From: a virus
Virus record (IMG/VR): IMGVR_UViG_3300035703_000053
Location: 1-64,000 of that record
Length of the DNA stretch: 64,000 nt
Reading direction: 5' to 3' (one strand)
Made by a program: the position numbers and the translations under genes. The notes under the pieces are model-generated. The model did not search any database. It saw only the letters and a program-made list of their open reading frames with translations, and was not told where the DNA came from. Shown in pieces: positions 48,104-55,910 of this stretch (its first letter is position 1; each line of letters opens with the position of its first letter).

Positions 48104-49063
48104 TTAATACATTGGAAGTTGTGTATCATTTTGGCTAGCTGCAATAGCTTGGTTTGCAAGCACACCAGCGATTGCACCAGCTGCTCCACCTAATAAACCA
48201 CCGACCGTGCCACGGACTCCTTGGCCTTTGGGATGGATTTTTGTAGGAATGTTTTCGGGAATATTAGACAGCAAGGCCATTTGTTGTGCTTGCGGGGGAC
48301 GCGGTGCAGAAGCAAGTGCTGTACGTGCGCCAATTACGCCTCCAACCGCTGTCGTGACCGTAGGTATGCTGACCGGATATCCAAAGAGCCTAGCTTCGGG
48401 TACCCCTTGTAAATTCTCTGGTGTTACTTTGGCAACTCCCAAAATACCCGCTTGGTTGTATAAGAAGTCCATATAGTTTGCATAACGTTTTTTTGTGAGT
48501 GTTGGGATTTCTTCTTGTGCTTTTTCGTAAGCCAACGGACGCCCCTGTCTGCCTTGGATAAAACGTTCGAATATTTCTGTGCCCGGTTCAATTGATTGGG
48601 TTGGATCTTCTGAGTCGGGACGATTTTGTTTAAAGCCTTTTGGTCTGCCTAGCTCAGAGATATTAGTTGGATCGTATGCACCAGACAGGGCAAATGCTGG
48701 TGTAAGTATTGATGCACCGATGGCTGCTGACGTATATCTAGGAAGAGTTTTATTTGGGTCAATAAATTTTTGCGTTGCTTTTTCGGCAATAGAAATGGGA
48801 TGGTTGTAACGCCAATACACACCTCGCGTTTCATCTGCAACAATGTCACCTAAAACTCGCGATGCATACGCACCTAAAAATGCCTTAGGTGTTTCTTTAA
48901 AATTAATACCTTGAGCCTGGAGAATTTTTTGAAATTCTTTGTCTTGAATAGTGTTGACGCCGTAGGAAGGATTGACTTCCGCAGCTTGATACATGGCCCT
49001 TTTTCCGGCCCGAAAGCCGGGTATAAAGCCTTTAGTAGCTTGGCCTGGGAGCTGTGATGTCAT
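48104..49063 (-). CDS. Virion-block protein (319 aa)
   Basis: The protein starts MTSQLPGQATKGFIPGFRAG and has hydrophobic Gly-rich segments (AAIGASILTPAFALSGAYDP, GGLLGGAAGAIAGVLANQAI). A KRYANYMDFLYNQAGILGVA stretch is helical. Its stop region is followed by the 47194 gene, and its ATG overlaps the next gene's stop. Probably internal; no family recognised. Confidence 0.5.
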   Translation of the reverse strand: MTSQLPGQATKGFIPGFRAGKRAMYQAAEVNPSYGVNTIQDKEFQKILQAQGINFKETPKAFLGAYASRVLGDIVADETRGVYWRYNHPISIAEKATQKFIDPNKTLPRYTSAAIGASILTPAFALSGAYDPTNISELGRPKGFKQNRPDSEDPTQSIEPGTEIFERFIQGRQGRPLAYEKAQEEIPTLTKKRYANYMDFLYNQAGILGVAKVTPENLQGVPEARLFGYPVSIPTVTTAVGGVIGARTALASAPRPPQAQQMALLSNIPENIPTKIHPKGQGVRGTVGGLLGGAAGAIAGVLANQAIAASQNDTQLPMY

Positions 49064-49605
49064 TGCATTGACTGCAGGAGTTCCAGGGTTTCCGGTGGCA
49101 AAGTAATGCCTGGATAATGAAACTCTTGGAATTGAGTTCCAGGGGAAAGGGGTTGTGCGTTGATGAGATTATTTACGCGTTGCCGTTGAGCTACTTGTTG
49201 GTTGATTTGACGCTCTTGTGATTGTTGCGCTGGTTGCAACTGCTGTTGCTGCTGGTATAGCGCACCTTGAGTGACGTAATCAACCAAGGGCATTGACGCA
49301 AGTGAAGCAATTAAATTAACACCTGTTTCAACACTGGAAGGAGAATATGGAATTTCACGTTTGGTGACGACGCCATCTTTTCCTTTAATTGTGGCCATAC
49401 CCCCTGGCGTACCAGGAAACATCTTGCGAGTTGCACCAACCAAAGGATAGTTAAGCAAGAAGTCGCCTGCGGCATACGCAGCACCAGCAGCTGGGCCACC
49501 CGCCATGGTACCAACAGCAAAGTTCAGTGCTGCTCCAGGGAGCGCTGCTTTTGCTGCTTGTCTTGAAGTTTGGCTTGTTAGTAACCGCCCCAGCTCCTTA
49601 AGCAT
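49060..49605 (-). CDS. Virion-block protein with hydrophobic region and Gln-rich tail (181 aa)
   Basis: Residues 17-60 (AAKAALPGAALNFAVGTMAG, GAAYAAGDFLLNYPLVGATR) are hydrophobic. A Gln-rich coil (YQQQQQLQPAQQSQERQINQ) follows. It overlaps the 48104 gene by four bases. It is probably an internal or membrane-interacting virion protein. Confidence 0.5.
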   Translation of the reverse strand: MLKELGRLLTSQTSRQAAKAALPGAALNFAVGTMAGGPAAGAAYAAGDFLLNYPLVGATRKMFPGTPGGMATIKGKDGVVTKREIPYSPSSVETGVNLIASLASMPLVDYVTQGALYQQQQQLQPAQQSQERQINQQVAQRQRVNNLINAQPLSPGTQFQEFHYPGITLPPETLELLQSMQ

Positions 49606-49634
49606 ATATCCTCCTTTGTCTCTTTATTTTAGCT

Positions 49635-50300
49635 TTAGCTATTCAATGTTTTACCTGGGGAGGTATTTGTTTCTACACTTGTATCATCAGCAGTTGTCTC
49701 GCCAGCGCTCTCTTCTTTTTTAGCGGTATCTGATTGAACTTTAAATTGTCCTTTTCTGTCAAGCAACTGTGCAATAGACGGTTTATCTTGTACTTCATTC
49801 TCTGCACGTTTTTCCGCCATTGCCATTAAGTAGCCATTAGGATCAGGATTGCGCATCCGTGGCATAGGGTTTTTAGCTACTTTGCCAGGATTTAAAGTTG
49901 GACTAAGTTTATATGCTTCGATCCACTGGGGATTGAAATCTGGTTGGTCTTGTGGACGTTGCTGTGTGCGTGCACGACCTTCGTTAAAGTCATAATCTTC
50001 TGGGCGGTTGAATCGACCAAGACCGTCAAACAGCTCGTACTCAGGGGTTACTTTTTGATTGTCATCAAAAAAAGGAGAGTTACTTACAAAATTAAGAGTT
50101 GGGTTGAGTGTTGTTTTGCGAGTCATTGCTCGCTTGGTTAGGTCCTCAGAACTAAACCTTGACGGGTTCCAAGGGTAAGCACCAGAGCTTGGTTTAGATC
50201 TAAACAGTTCATCAAAATCTAACCGCTTAGGGATTTCTCCTTGACGATTAAATGGGTTTCGGATGTAACGTCCAAGATCTAAGCGTGGGTCTTGAGCCAT
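49635..50300 (-). CDS. Disordered virion-block protein (221 aa)
   Basis: The Arg/Asn/Pro-rich chain (MAQDPRLDLGRYIRNPFNRQ, RTQQRPQDQPDFNPQWIEAY) has few hydrophobic residues and an acidic Thr/Ser-rich end. It is one base from the next small gene. It may bind DNA or act as a linker. No family recognised. Confidence 0.5.
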   Translation of the reverse strand: MAQDPRLDLGRYIRNPFNRQGEIPKRLDFDELFRSKPSSGAYPWNPSRFSSEDLTKRAMTRKTTLNPTLNFVSNSPFFDDNQKVTPEYELFDGLGRFNRPEDYDFNEGRARTQQRPQDQPDFNPQWIEAYKLSPTLNPGKVAKNPMPRMRNPDPNGYLMAMAEKRAENEVQDKPSIAQLLDRKGQFKVQSDTAKKEESAGETTADDTSVETNTSPGKTLNS

Positions 50301-50518
50301 TAGTTTTTAGCTTTTTCTTTTTTGTTTTTATGTAAGCCTACAAGCGTTTGACGCAACCTGGCTTGTTTCACCGTTTTTTCATCATATTTATCTGGGTTAG
50401 ACAAGACGTTCTCTTGTAATTGCGCGGTGGTAATACCCTTCTTTTTTGCTTTAGCAGTAAAAGCACCTTCTTGAATATCGGCACCTTGAATCCATTTTTT
50501 ATCTTTTTTTTCAACCAT
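50300..50518 (-). CDS. Small Lys-rich protein (72 aa)
   Basis: MVEKKDKKWIQGADIQEGAF precedes a helix (KAKKKGITTAQLQENVLSNP) and ends in Lys/Asn (HKNKKEKAKN). The phrase GAFTAKAKKKG..T..Q is seen in small cyanophage proteins of unknown role. The stop and start of neighbours touch, so it is co-transcribed with the 1095-aa gene. Confidence 0.6.
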   Translation of the reverse strand: MVEKKDKKWIQGADIQEGAFTAKAKKKGITTAQLQENVLSNPDKYDEKTVKQARLRQTLVGLHKNKKEKAKN

Positions 50519-50520
50519 GA

Positions 50521-53500
50521 TTAACGACGCAAAGCAGAACGCATTAATTGTTGAATCATCCCTTCAGATGGCGCTTGATAAGGCCGAAGGGCATTTTGTC
50601 CCACTCCCTTGAGTTTAACACCTTGAATTGATGCGGGTCCTTCCATGCGCTCTGCTGCAGCTGAGATATAGTTGCCGATATGACGTGCAACGGCATCAGC
50701 ACGTGCTTGTTCTGGTGAAATTCCCTGAGGGATGGTAGCGTTACGGCGAGCGTAACCAGCCATTTCAGTACTCATAGGGGTTTTACGTTCTGTGGGCATC
50801 GGTGCTGGCGCTTGAAGAGGAGGGCTAGAAGGGCCTTGCTGGGGAGGAGGAGTGGCCGAAGTGGGCCCAGGTTGCATGCCACGTTTGTATGCTGCTTGTG
50901 CCATCAAGCGATTACCCGCTTCTTGTAATTGAGACCCTGTTACACCATAACGTGAAATTGTTTGTGATTCAGATAAAGTTCCAACACCTGCTGGGATTGC
51001 ACCCATTCCTCCTCCAAGTTGTAATCCACCCCTGGACACACGGCCACCAGGTGTGAGGTTTGCAGTTAATGCAAATTGATTAAGTTGTTCCAATTGAGAG
51101 CCGGAACGGGGTTCTAAATTAACGCGTAACTGTTGATTTGGATATTGATAGTCACCTGTATTGACGCGAGAAGCGGGACCCATTGCTGCTGCAGCAGCTC
51201 CTGTGTACGGATTTTGAGTACGTGCAAAAGAACCGGGAGACTTAACAGGAAAACCAACCGGAGGCGTTTCAAGATAAGGACGCGACCCAACAGAGCCTGG
51301 CTCGTTTACAGCAGGCCTTCCCGCACCAGGCTGAAGACGTTGTGGCGCCATCTCATTACGTTCAGCAAAAAATGTAAGCGGGCCTTCATATGTTTCTGTA
51401 TCAACTTCTTGTGCGGAAACTCCACCCGCGCCGCTCACCTTTGTTTTACCTGGTAATGGAACCGCTTCCATGTTGATATATTCTGGGTCAACAATAGGCG
51501 TTTCACGGATTTGACCTGTTTTAAAAGTTTTGCGATTTACAAGGGGGCGACCTTGTTCGTTAACTTTTGCCGGTTTTACATAAATGTTTGTTTCTTTTAA
51601 CCCAGGTTGAATGTTGTTAATAAAGTCAAAAGCTGCAGAAGATAAATATCTTTTTTCATTTTGCTGAAGAACAGGAAGTGTTATTTGTTTAGACGTTTTT
51701 AAATAGTTATCTAAACTTTGAATCAAATATGTTTGGCGTTCCAAGGCGGAACCACCACCTTGTGCCGACCACATTTCTGCGGCATTGTTTAAGACTCCGT
51801 TTAGTTCATTCCTGTTTAAAGAAATGTCACGAAGATTGGGATCAGCGCCGACACGACCTCGTAACGGTTGTTCGCCAGCAACTTTAGTTTTTGCTTGATT
51901 TACATACCAATTACCTTTTTCGTCTTGAATGAGACGTTCTTGGGCTGTCATGTATTTAGTTACAGGTTGAGTTGTGATTTCAGAGGAGGGTTCGGAGGTT
52001 GCTGGTTGATAACGACCCAGCAGTTTACCTCCTGAGGTAGGGTCATAGCTTGGATCATCAACGGTGATTGAACCTTGATAGGAACCTAAAGAACGCACTC
52101 GTCCTGTTTTTGTATCAACAATACGAATTGGTTTACCTGCAATATTGGTACGTGTTTCTTTGTTGCGTGTACCAGTGCCAGTTAAATAAGCTCTTCCGGT
52201 TTGTGGATCAAAAGTCCAACCAGCTGCCGGATCGCCTTCTAAAGTTTCACGCGCCGGAAGTACACGGTCAATTTCTCGTTCTTGGCGCATGGATCCAGGT
52301 AACGCACCACTGGACTCTGATATTTGTCCAGGAACTGTTGTTGTGCCGCTTTTTGTTCTTTCTTGGAACCCTTTAGTTAAAACAAATCCGCCAGGACCTT
52401 CTACATCTCCGTAATCAGCTGCATTTGCTTCGTAGTCTGTACCACGGCCACGATTAAGGTTTAAATCTTCTAAGTCAGCAGTAGTATCAATTTCAAATTG
52501 ACCGGTAGTTGGGTTATAAGCATATACATCACTACCAAACTCACCAACAATTCCCTCGCCTGCATTGCGTTCGGTCATGCCGCCGCCTTCGGCCATTACC
52601 TCGTAATCTAAATTCCTACCTACACGTCCACCACGAACAGCAAGCGTTGTACCAAGTAGGTCTTTAACGTTTTTAGTAGGAACAGTAGGGTCAAGTAAAG
52701 CAGCAACATCGAGTTGAGTTAATGGCTCCATAGAACCAGGGCGGTAGTCGCTAGCTGAAGCTGAGATACGATGGAAAATTTCTTCTTGCGTTAAGCCATG
52801 ACTTGGACCCATTACTTGTAAAGCCCTTGCGTTTTTAGGTGCTTTACTCCTTTGAGTTGCGAGTGCCCAGGCAGCGGCCTTTTGTGCCGCAGCCTCAGCT
52901 GAAATAGCTTCGGCTTGTTGGCTAAAAGTTTTAAACCCGCTGATTTTTCTTTGTTCTGCGCCAGGGGATTGAGCAAAATTTTCAATTTGATCGGTTGGTA
53001 ACCCATCTGGTAATTGAGAGGCAACTTGATTAATTGCTGTACCAGGTTCGTAGCCACTCATTTGAGAGGGCTGAGCCTCTTGCATCATTAAATGTTGTTT
53101 TTCAGCGACGTCGTCTTCAAGTGTTTCAATTTGAGACATGTCATAATCTTCATTACGTTGAAGTTGTGTTTTAATTCGACCAGTAACTTGGTCTTCCCCG
53201 GATTCAACTGCATTTGCAAGTTGGTCACGTGTTTGGGCTAATAAGTTGTTTTGGATTTCCGTAAGATCAGCAAATGATCCAGGTTGGTTTGCACGTTTAG
53301 GTAGTTTTGTTGCTTGGCCTTGAGGAATTTCTGCTAAGGAGCCAGTAGATTCAACGTATGCGCGTGGGCTAAAGCCTTCGGCTGGTTGCCTGGATTGAAT
53401 GCGAGGAGCAGGAGGTGGGGTAGATGGCCTCACTACAGGCAGACCAGCTGATTTGGTAGGTGCGGGCGCTTGGGGAATAGGCTCTGCTGCTGCACGCCTC

Positions 53501-53808
53501 ACTGCAGCACCACTGAGGTCAACAGTGGCTGGTTTTACGGCAGAGGCTGCAGCTTGAGCAGGGGGAGTACCGCGTAAAAAACGAGTGGCGCCATACGCAC
53601 CAGCCCCTAAGCCAGCTAAAGCAGCTCCTACGCCCAGAGCTTGGGCCAAATTAAAACCTTGGTTTTCCTCTTGGGACGGAGATTTGAGTTGATTACGACG
53701 AAATGCCAGGACCTCAGGGGCCATTTGAGCCTGTTCTTCCGGATCACGGGGGATTGGTGCTCCAGTGGCGCGGCTATATGCGTAGAAATCGGCCTGAGAT
53801 AACGCCAT
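50521..53808 (-). CDS. Giant disordered virion protein (1095 aa)
   Basis: The first gene of the minus-strand late block. The N-terminus has FNLAQALGVGAALAGLGAGA, a possible membrane helix near residue 55, followed by a Pro/Ala-rich linker and a largely hydrophilic body with many Gly, Pro, Gln and Arg (GGGMTERNAGEGIVGEFGSD; LEPRSGSQLEQLNQFALTAN). No catalytic motif was seen. Its size rivals podovirus ejected core proteins, to which I tentatively compare it. A tape measure is possible but the heptad coil expected there is missing. Confidence 0.6.
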   Translation of the reverse strand: MALSQADFYAYSRATGAPIPRDPEEQAQMAPEVLAFRRNQLKSPSQEENQGFNLAQALGVGAALAGLGAGAYGATRFLRGTPPAQAAASAVKPATVDLSGAAVRRAAAEPIPQAPAPTKSAGLPVVRPSTPPPAPRIQSRQPAEGFSPRAYVESTGSLAEIPQGQATKLPKRANQPGSFADLTEIQNNLLAQTRDQLANAVESGEDQVTGRIKTQLQRNEDYDMSQIETLEDDVAEKQHLMMQEAQPSQMSGYEPGTAINQVASQLPDGLPTDQIENFAQSPGAEQRKISGFKTFSQQAEAISAEAAAQKAAAWALATQRSKAPKNARALQVMGPSHGLTQEEIFHRISASASDYRPGSMEPLTQLDVAALLDPTVPTKNVKDLLGTTLAVRGGRVGRNLDYEVMAEGGGMTERNAGEGIVGEFGSDVYAYNPTTGQFEIDTTADLEDLNLNRGRGTDYEANAADYGDVEGPGGFVLTKGFQERTKSGTTTVPGQISESSGALPGSMRQEREIDRVLPARETLEGDPAAGWTFDPQTGRAYLTGTGTRNKETRTNIAGKPIRIVDTKTGRVRSLGSYQGSITVDDPSYDPTSGGKLLGRYQPATSEPSSEITTQPVTKYMTAQERLIQDEKGNWYVNQAKTKVAGEQPLRGRVGADPNLRDISLNRNELNGVLNNAAEMWSAQGGGSALERQTYLIQSLDNYLKTSKQITLPVLQQNEKRYLSSAAFDFINNIQPGLKETNIYVKPAKVNEQGRPLVNRKTFKTGQIRETPIVDPEYINMEAVPLPGKTKVSGAGGVSAQEVDTETYEGPLTFFAERNEMAPQRLQPGAGRPAVNEPGSVGSRPYLETPPVGFPVKSPGSFARTQNPYTGAAAAAMGPASRVNTGDYQYPNQQLRVNLEPRSGSQLEQLNQFALTANLTPGGRVSRGGLQLGGGMGAIPAGVGTLSESQTISRYGVTGSQLQEAGNRLMAQAAYKRGMQPGPTSATPPPQQGPSSPPLQAPAPMPTERKTPMSTEMAGYARRNATIPQGISPEQARADAVARHIGNYISAAAERMEGPASIQGVKLKGVGQNALRPYQAPSEGMIQQLMRSALRR

Positions 53809-53850
53809 TTGGTTTTATTACGTATATTTTGATCTGTTGTCATTCTATTG

Positions 53851-53882
53851 TTGACAAATCTGGGGAATAGAGGAGTTATATT
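53851..53882 (+). promoter_or_regulatory. Candidate early promoter of the plus-strand small-gene block
   Basis: A consensus TTGACA (53851-53856) and TATATT (53877-53882) lie upstream of the ATG at 53911. The 20-bp spacing (19 to TTATAT) is longer than ideal. The gap separates the divergent late block from the early block, so a promoter is expected here. Confidence 0.45.
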
Positions 53883-53910
53883 AAAAGAAATAGCTTTGAT
53901 TACGCACCAG

Positions 53911-54126
53911 ATGGACGCTGGTACCAGGCAAAAACGAATTGAAGCCCTAGAAGCGATTAAAAACAACGCTCTTAAGTTGGCACGTGAGGGGCGTGACTCG
54001 TTGGAAGTGCGTGATTTTGTAACAGAAGCTAAAAAAGAATTGGCATATGAGCTTCCCGATGAAGAAGCTTTTGTAAAAGCAAAGAATGCAACATTGGCCT
54101 ATAAGAGGGCAAAAGAGGAAAAATAA
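53911..54126 (+). CDS. Hypothetical helical protein (71 aa)
   Basis: The start MDAGTRQKRIEALEAIKNNA lies after the candidate promoter; an in-frame ATG at 53848 lies before it. The protein is charged and helical throughout (LKLAREGRDSLEVRDFVTEA) and ends RAKEEK. No family recognised. It is followed by an AT-rich stretch and a terminator. Confidence 0.55.
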   Translation: MDAGTRQKRIEALEAIKNNALKLAREGRDSLEVRDFVTEAKKELAYELPDEEAFVKAKNATLAYKRAKEEK

Positions 54127-54245
54127 AATTTTTAAAATTTGTAAAAAATAAAAATAAAACAAGGGCAAGTTAGGGTTTAAAGTTAGGGAATATTGGATAT
54201 TTTACCGACATAAATTAGTTTTTAGTTAATTTTTAATGTTGTGCG
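54127..54245. repeat. AT-rich leader with AGTTAGGG repeats
   Basis: No gene is seen. AGTTAGGG occurs at 54168-54175 and 54181-54188 (13 bp apart) and again at 54279-54286 beyond the terminator. The copies could be operator or promoter elements for the small-gene block. Confidence 0.35.
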
Positions 54246-54266
54246 GCCCAAGTATGGGCTTTTTTA
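54246..54266 (+). terminator. Rho-independent terminator
   Basis: GCCCA and TGGGC pair around AGTA and are followed by TTTTTT. It ends the first early gene at 54126 and separates it from the array that follows. Confidence 0.85.
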
Positions 54267-54398
54267 TTACCTATTTGTAGTTAGGGCGGCCCCTATAGGG
54301 CCCAAATAGGATTAAAAATTACCTGACGCTTCTCCAACCAGCTAACCGAAGTGGAATGTGGGAAGAAAAAAAAGAATAGGTGAGTGGTTGAATATTGT

Positions 54399-54428
54399 AC
54401 GGGGGCTGCGCATCCGTTAATAACGCAG
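54399..54428 (+). ncRNA. Mini H-type pseudoknot, copy 1
   Basis: Stem 1 ACGG (54399-54402)/CCGT (54414-54417) and stem 2 CTGCG (54406-54410)/CGCAG (54424-54428) interleave. Loop 2 ends in AT and loop 3 is TAATAA. The start codon of the next gene is 22 nt downstream. The same architecture recurs at seven more places in this block. Confidence 0.7.
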
Positions 54429-54450
54429 AGTTCTACCACAGGTTAGTTCA

Positions 54451-54687
54451 ATGACTGAGCGTGTGAAGCGTTTTGAGAGGGCAGCGAGCATGTTGGTTGC
54501 TGGCTGTAAGGTTAGCGTGTTGGTAAGTGAGTTACCGCAGGGTAACGTGCAAGCATGGCTAGCTGAATTGAAAGGTTACGTAATGTTTGGTCACACTGAT
54601 CCAGGGGATGAGTGGATTTATAAAGTTTACGTTACTGTGAAGAACGGTCGAGCAGTAGCGCAGGCGAAAGTAGTGTACGTTAATTGA
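54451..54687 (+). CDS. Hypothetical protein (78 aa)
   Basis: The protein begins MTERVKRFERAASMLVAGCK and has a beta-rich end (WIYKVYVTVKNGRAVAQAKV). The fold may be a small alpha/beta domain. No known family. First gene of the array with structured intergenic RNA. Confidence 0.6.
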   Translation: MTERVKRFERAASMLVAGCKVSVLVSELPQGNVQAWLAELKGYVMFGHTDPGDEWIYKVYVTVKNGRAVAQAKVVYVN

Positions 54688-54689
54688 GG

Positions 54690-54810
54690 ATAAGTTGGTT
54701 TAATCCGACATTATCTGATAAGTAATTGTACTTACTTGTCAATTGTCAGCGTTTCCTGACACGACTTTTCGGCTACCCGGCGCGAGGCTTGCGGGAAAGA
54801 CCGTGTGACA
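54690..54810 (+). ncRNA. Structured 3' region with several hairpins
   Basis: GATAA...TTATC with GTTGG/CCGAC makes one hairpin (54693-54718). AAGTA/TACTT and GTCAG/CTGAC form others. From about 54757 ACACG pairs with CGTGT (near 54805), enclosing CTTTTC/GGGAAAG. GTCAG/CTGAC and ACACG/CGTGT overlap, so folds may be alternative. No coding sequence is seen. It is not one of the recurring families. Confidence 0.4.
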
Positions 54811-54820
54811 GCTGGTAGTA

Positions 54821-54848
54821 ACGGGGGCTGCGCATCCGTACAACGCAG
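54821..54848 (+). ncRNA. Mini H-type pseudoknot, copy 2
   Basis: ACGG/CCGT (54821-24, 54836-39) and CTGCG/CGCAG (54828-32, 54844-48) repeat copy 1 exactly in stems, but loop 3 is ACAA. The next ATG is 23 nt downstream. The shared stretch ACGGGGGCTGCGCATCCGT is identical in both copies. Confidence 0.72.
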
Positions 54849-54871
54849 AACATTCCATCGCATTCAACGCA

Positions 54872-55048
54872 ATGATTTATTCGGTATGCATTAAGAGTTC
54901 GTTGTCGTATCAAGATTTCTTGTTTGCCAAAACATTGTATAGCTCAGTAGAGAAAGAGTTTTCTACTGAGCAACAAGCTCAACAATATATCCAATCTTTT
55001 GAAGATTGGGAGCGTAACTATTTACATATAGAAGTGTTTCCGTTCTAA
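54872..55048 (+). CDS. Hypothetical protein (58 aa)
   Basis: ATG 54872 to TAA 55046-55048 encodes MIYSVCIKSSLSYQDFLFAK followed by an acidic helix and the end HIEVFPF. Pseudoknot copy 2 sits just upstream and a tRNA-like element just downstream. No family recognised. Confidence 0.6.
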   Translation: MIYSVCIKSSLSYQDFLFAKTLYSSVEKEFSTEQQAQQYIQSFEDWERNYLHIEVFPF

Positions 55049-55056
55049 GTTTTAAC

Positions 55057-55095
55057 GCCTGATGGTGCAGGAAGGGTTCGACTCCCTTCCCAGGC
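55057..55095 (+). ncRNA. tRNA-like element 1 (acceptor/T-arm minihelix)
   Basis: GCCTG (55057-61) pairs with CAGGC (55091-95). Next to the 3' strand, exactly as in tRNA, is a 7-bp T-arm GGAAGGG/CCCTTCC (55070-76, 55084-90) with the canonical T-loop TTCGACT. No anticodon arm fits in the 8 nt between the 5' strand and T-arm. It begins eight bases after the upstream stop codon. Confidence 0.65.
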
Positions 55096-55098
55096 ATT

Positions 55099-55122
55099 GC
55101 CCCCAGCGGAGATGGGCACCGC
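55099..55122 (+). ncRNA. Mini H-type pseudoknot, copy 3
   Basis: GCCC/GGGC (55099-102, 55114-117) and GCGG/CCGC (55106-109, 55119-122) interleave. It follows tRNA-like element 1 by three bases and is identical to copy 4 over about 30 nt. Confidence 0.7.
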
Positions 55123-55124
55123 AC

Positions 55125-55139
55125 AACAGGAGTTTCCTG
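55125..55139 (+). promoter_or_regulatory. Shine-Dalgarno-containing hairpin
   Basis: ACAGGA and TCCTGT pair around GTT; the loop and stem hold AGGAG, the ribosome site for the GTG start at 55139. A matching hairpin (CATGGA/TCCATG) stands before the gene at 55626. Pairing would hide the ribosome site. Confidence 0.5.
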
Positions 55140-55234
55140 TGGACTACACACCAGTCGGTCAGGTTATTGCACCTTACGTTTCACTGGTTGCAATATTCAT
55201 TGCTGCCTTTGTAATAGGTTACGTAACCGACTGA
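55139..55234 (+). CDS. Membrane peptide (31 aa), GTG start
   Basis: The GTG at 55139 has AGGAG nine bases upstream. The peptide MDYTPVGQVIAPYVSLVAIF continues IAAFVIGYVTD, one transmembrane helix. The stop lies inside tRNA-like element 2. Tiny membrane peptides in early regions often act on host membranes, but this is not shown. Confidence 0.55.
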   Translation: MDYTPVGQVIAPYVSLVAIFIAAFVIGYVTD

Positions 55235-55275
55235 TCCGTATAAGCGGGTGACCAGGTGCAAACCCTGGTCCAGTT
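55229..55275 (+). ncRNA. tRNA-like element 2
   Basis: GACTG/CAGTT (55229-33, 55271-75) encloses hairpin ATCCG/CGGGT (55234-49) and T-arm GACCAGG/CCTGGTC (55250-56, 55264-70) with loop TGCAAAC. The three helices abut without unpaired bases. The upstream stop codon is inside the 5' part. Confidence 0.7.
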
Positions 55276-55278
55276 ATT

Positions 55279-55302
55279 GCCCCCAGCGGAGATGGGCACC
55301 GC
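55279..55302 (+). ncRNA. Mini H-type pseudoknot, copy 4
   Basis: GCCC/GGGC (55279-82, 55294-97) and GCGG/CCGC (55286-89, 55299-302), identical to copy 3. The next start codon is 17 nt downstream. Confidence 0.7.
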
Positions 55303-55319
55303 ACAATCCACTGCAAAGC

Positions 55320-55535
55320 ATGTACATCATCTTTGTTAATGGCGAACAGCATAGCTGCTATGGCTCTAACGAATACGTTGAGGCCATAGAAGAAGCTGCT
55401 CAGCTGGACCACATGTACAACTCACCTGAGTTGAACGGTGGCGTCCAGGGCGCCACAGCGGTCGAGATTCTGACTGTATCAGGCAGGATACTGTCTGATG
55501 CAGAGCTTGATGCTCGTGCAGCTATGGCTGACTAA
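55320..55535 (+). CDS. Hypothetical acidic protein (71 aa)
   Basis: The start MYIIFVNGEQHSCYGSNEYV is after the pseudoknot; an in-frame ATG at 55248 lies within the structured RNA and is unlikely. The protein ends DAELDARAAMAD. The N-terminal beta strand and the following helix may form a small domain. No family recognised. The stop is the first base triplet of tRNA-like element 3. Confidence 0.6.
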   Translation: MYIIFVNGEQHSCYGSNEYVEAIEEAAQLDHMYNSPELNGGVQGATAVEILTVSGRILSDAELDARAAMAD

Positions 55536-55581
55536 CTGATCCGTACACACGGACTGGGAGGTGTGAGCCCTCCCTCAGTTA
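55533..55581 (+). ncRNA. tRNA-like element 3
   Basis: TAACTGA/TCAGTTA (55533-39, 55575-81) is a 7-bp acceptor-like stem. Hairpin TCCGT/ACGGA (55540-53) and T-arm GGGAGG/CCTCCC (55556-61, 55569-74) with loop TGTGAGC follow. T-arm and 3' strand are contiguous, as in tRNA. The stop codon TAA opens the element. Confidence 0.72.
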
Positions 55582-55583
55582 TT

Positions 55584-55609
55584 GCCCGACCGTAGGGATG
55601 GGCTCCTAC
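55584..55609 (+). ncRNA. Mini H-type pseudoknot, copy 5
   Basis: GCCC/GGGC (55584-87, 55600-603) and GTAGG/CCTAC (55592-96, 55605-609). Stem 2 differs completely from copies 3 and 4 yet still pairs. Confidence 0.72.
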
Positions 55610-55612
55610 ACA

Positions 55613-55628
55613 CATGGAGTTATCCATG
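55613..55628 (+). promoter_or_regulatory. Shine-Dalgarno/start hairpin
   Basis: CATGGA and TCCATG pair around GTTA; GGAG in the 5' arm is the ribosome site for ATG 55626, which is part of the 3' arm. It parallels the hairpin at 55125. Confidence 0.5.
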
Positions 55629-55910
55629 GATTTGACTACAGGTTGGCAGCAACATCCCAACGTGCCTGGTGGTTACCACCTGGTTTACGTTGATGATCTG
55701 GTCGGTGACTTATCCATTGTTACTGGACCGAGAGGTTCAGGGCTAATGGCATCTAACGACCCAGGTCAGGAACCTACTTATGAAGTGTGGTTTCCAGGGA
55801 TGGCTGATCCAACCGGTCACCTAACACTTGATGAGATCAAAGGGATCATCAAGTACATGCGTCAACGTGAGCAGGAGCGTATGAACTACTGCTACAACGA
55901 AGACAACTGA
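55626..55910 (+). CDS. Hypothetical protein (94 aa)
   Basis: The start MDLTTGWQQHPNVPGGYHLV has GGAG nine bases upstream; an in-frame ATG at 55614 would overlap that site. The middle (RGSGLMASNDPGQEPTYEVW) is loop-rich and the end is helical. No family recognised. The stop is inside tRNA-like element 4. Confidence 0.6.
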   Translation: MDLTTGWQQHPNVPGGYHLVYVDDLVGDLSIVTGPRGSGLMASNDPGQEPTYEVWFPGMADPTGHLTLDEIKGIIKYMRQREQERMNYCYNEDN

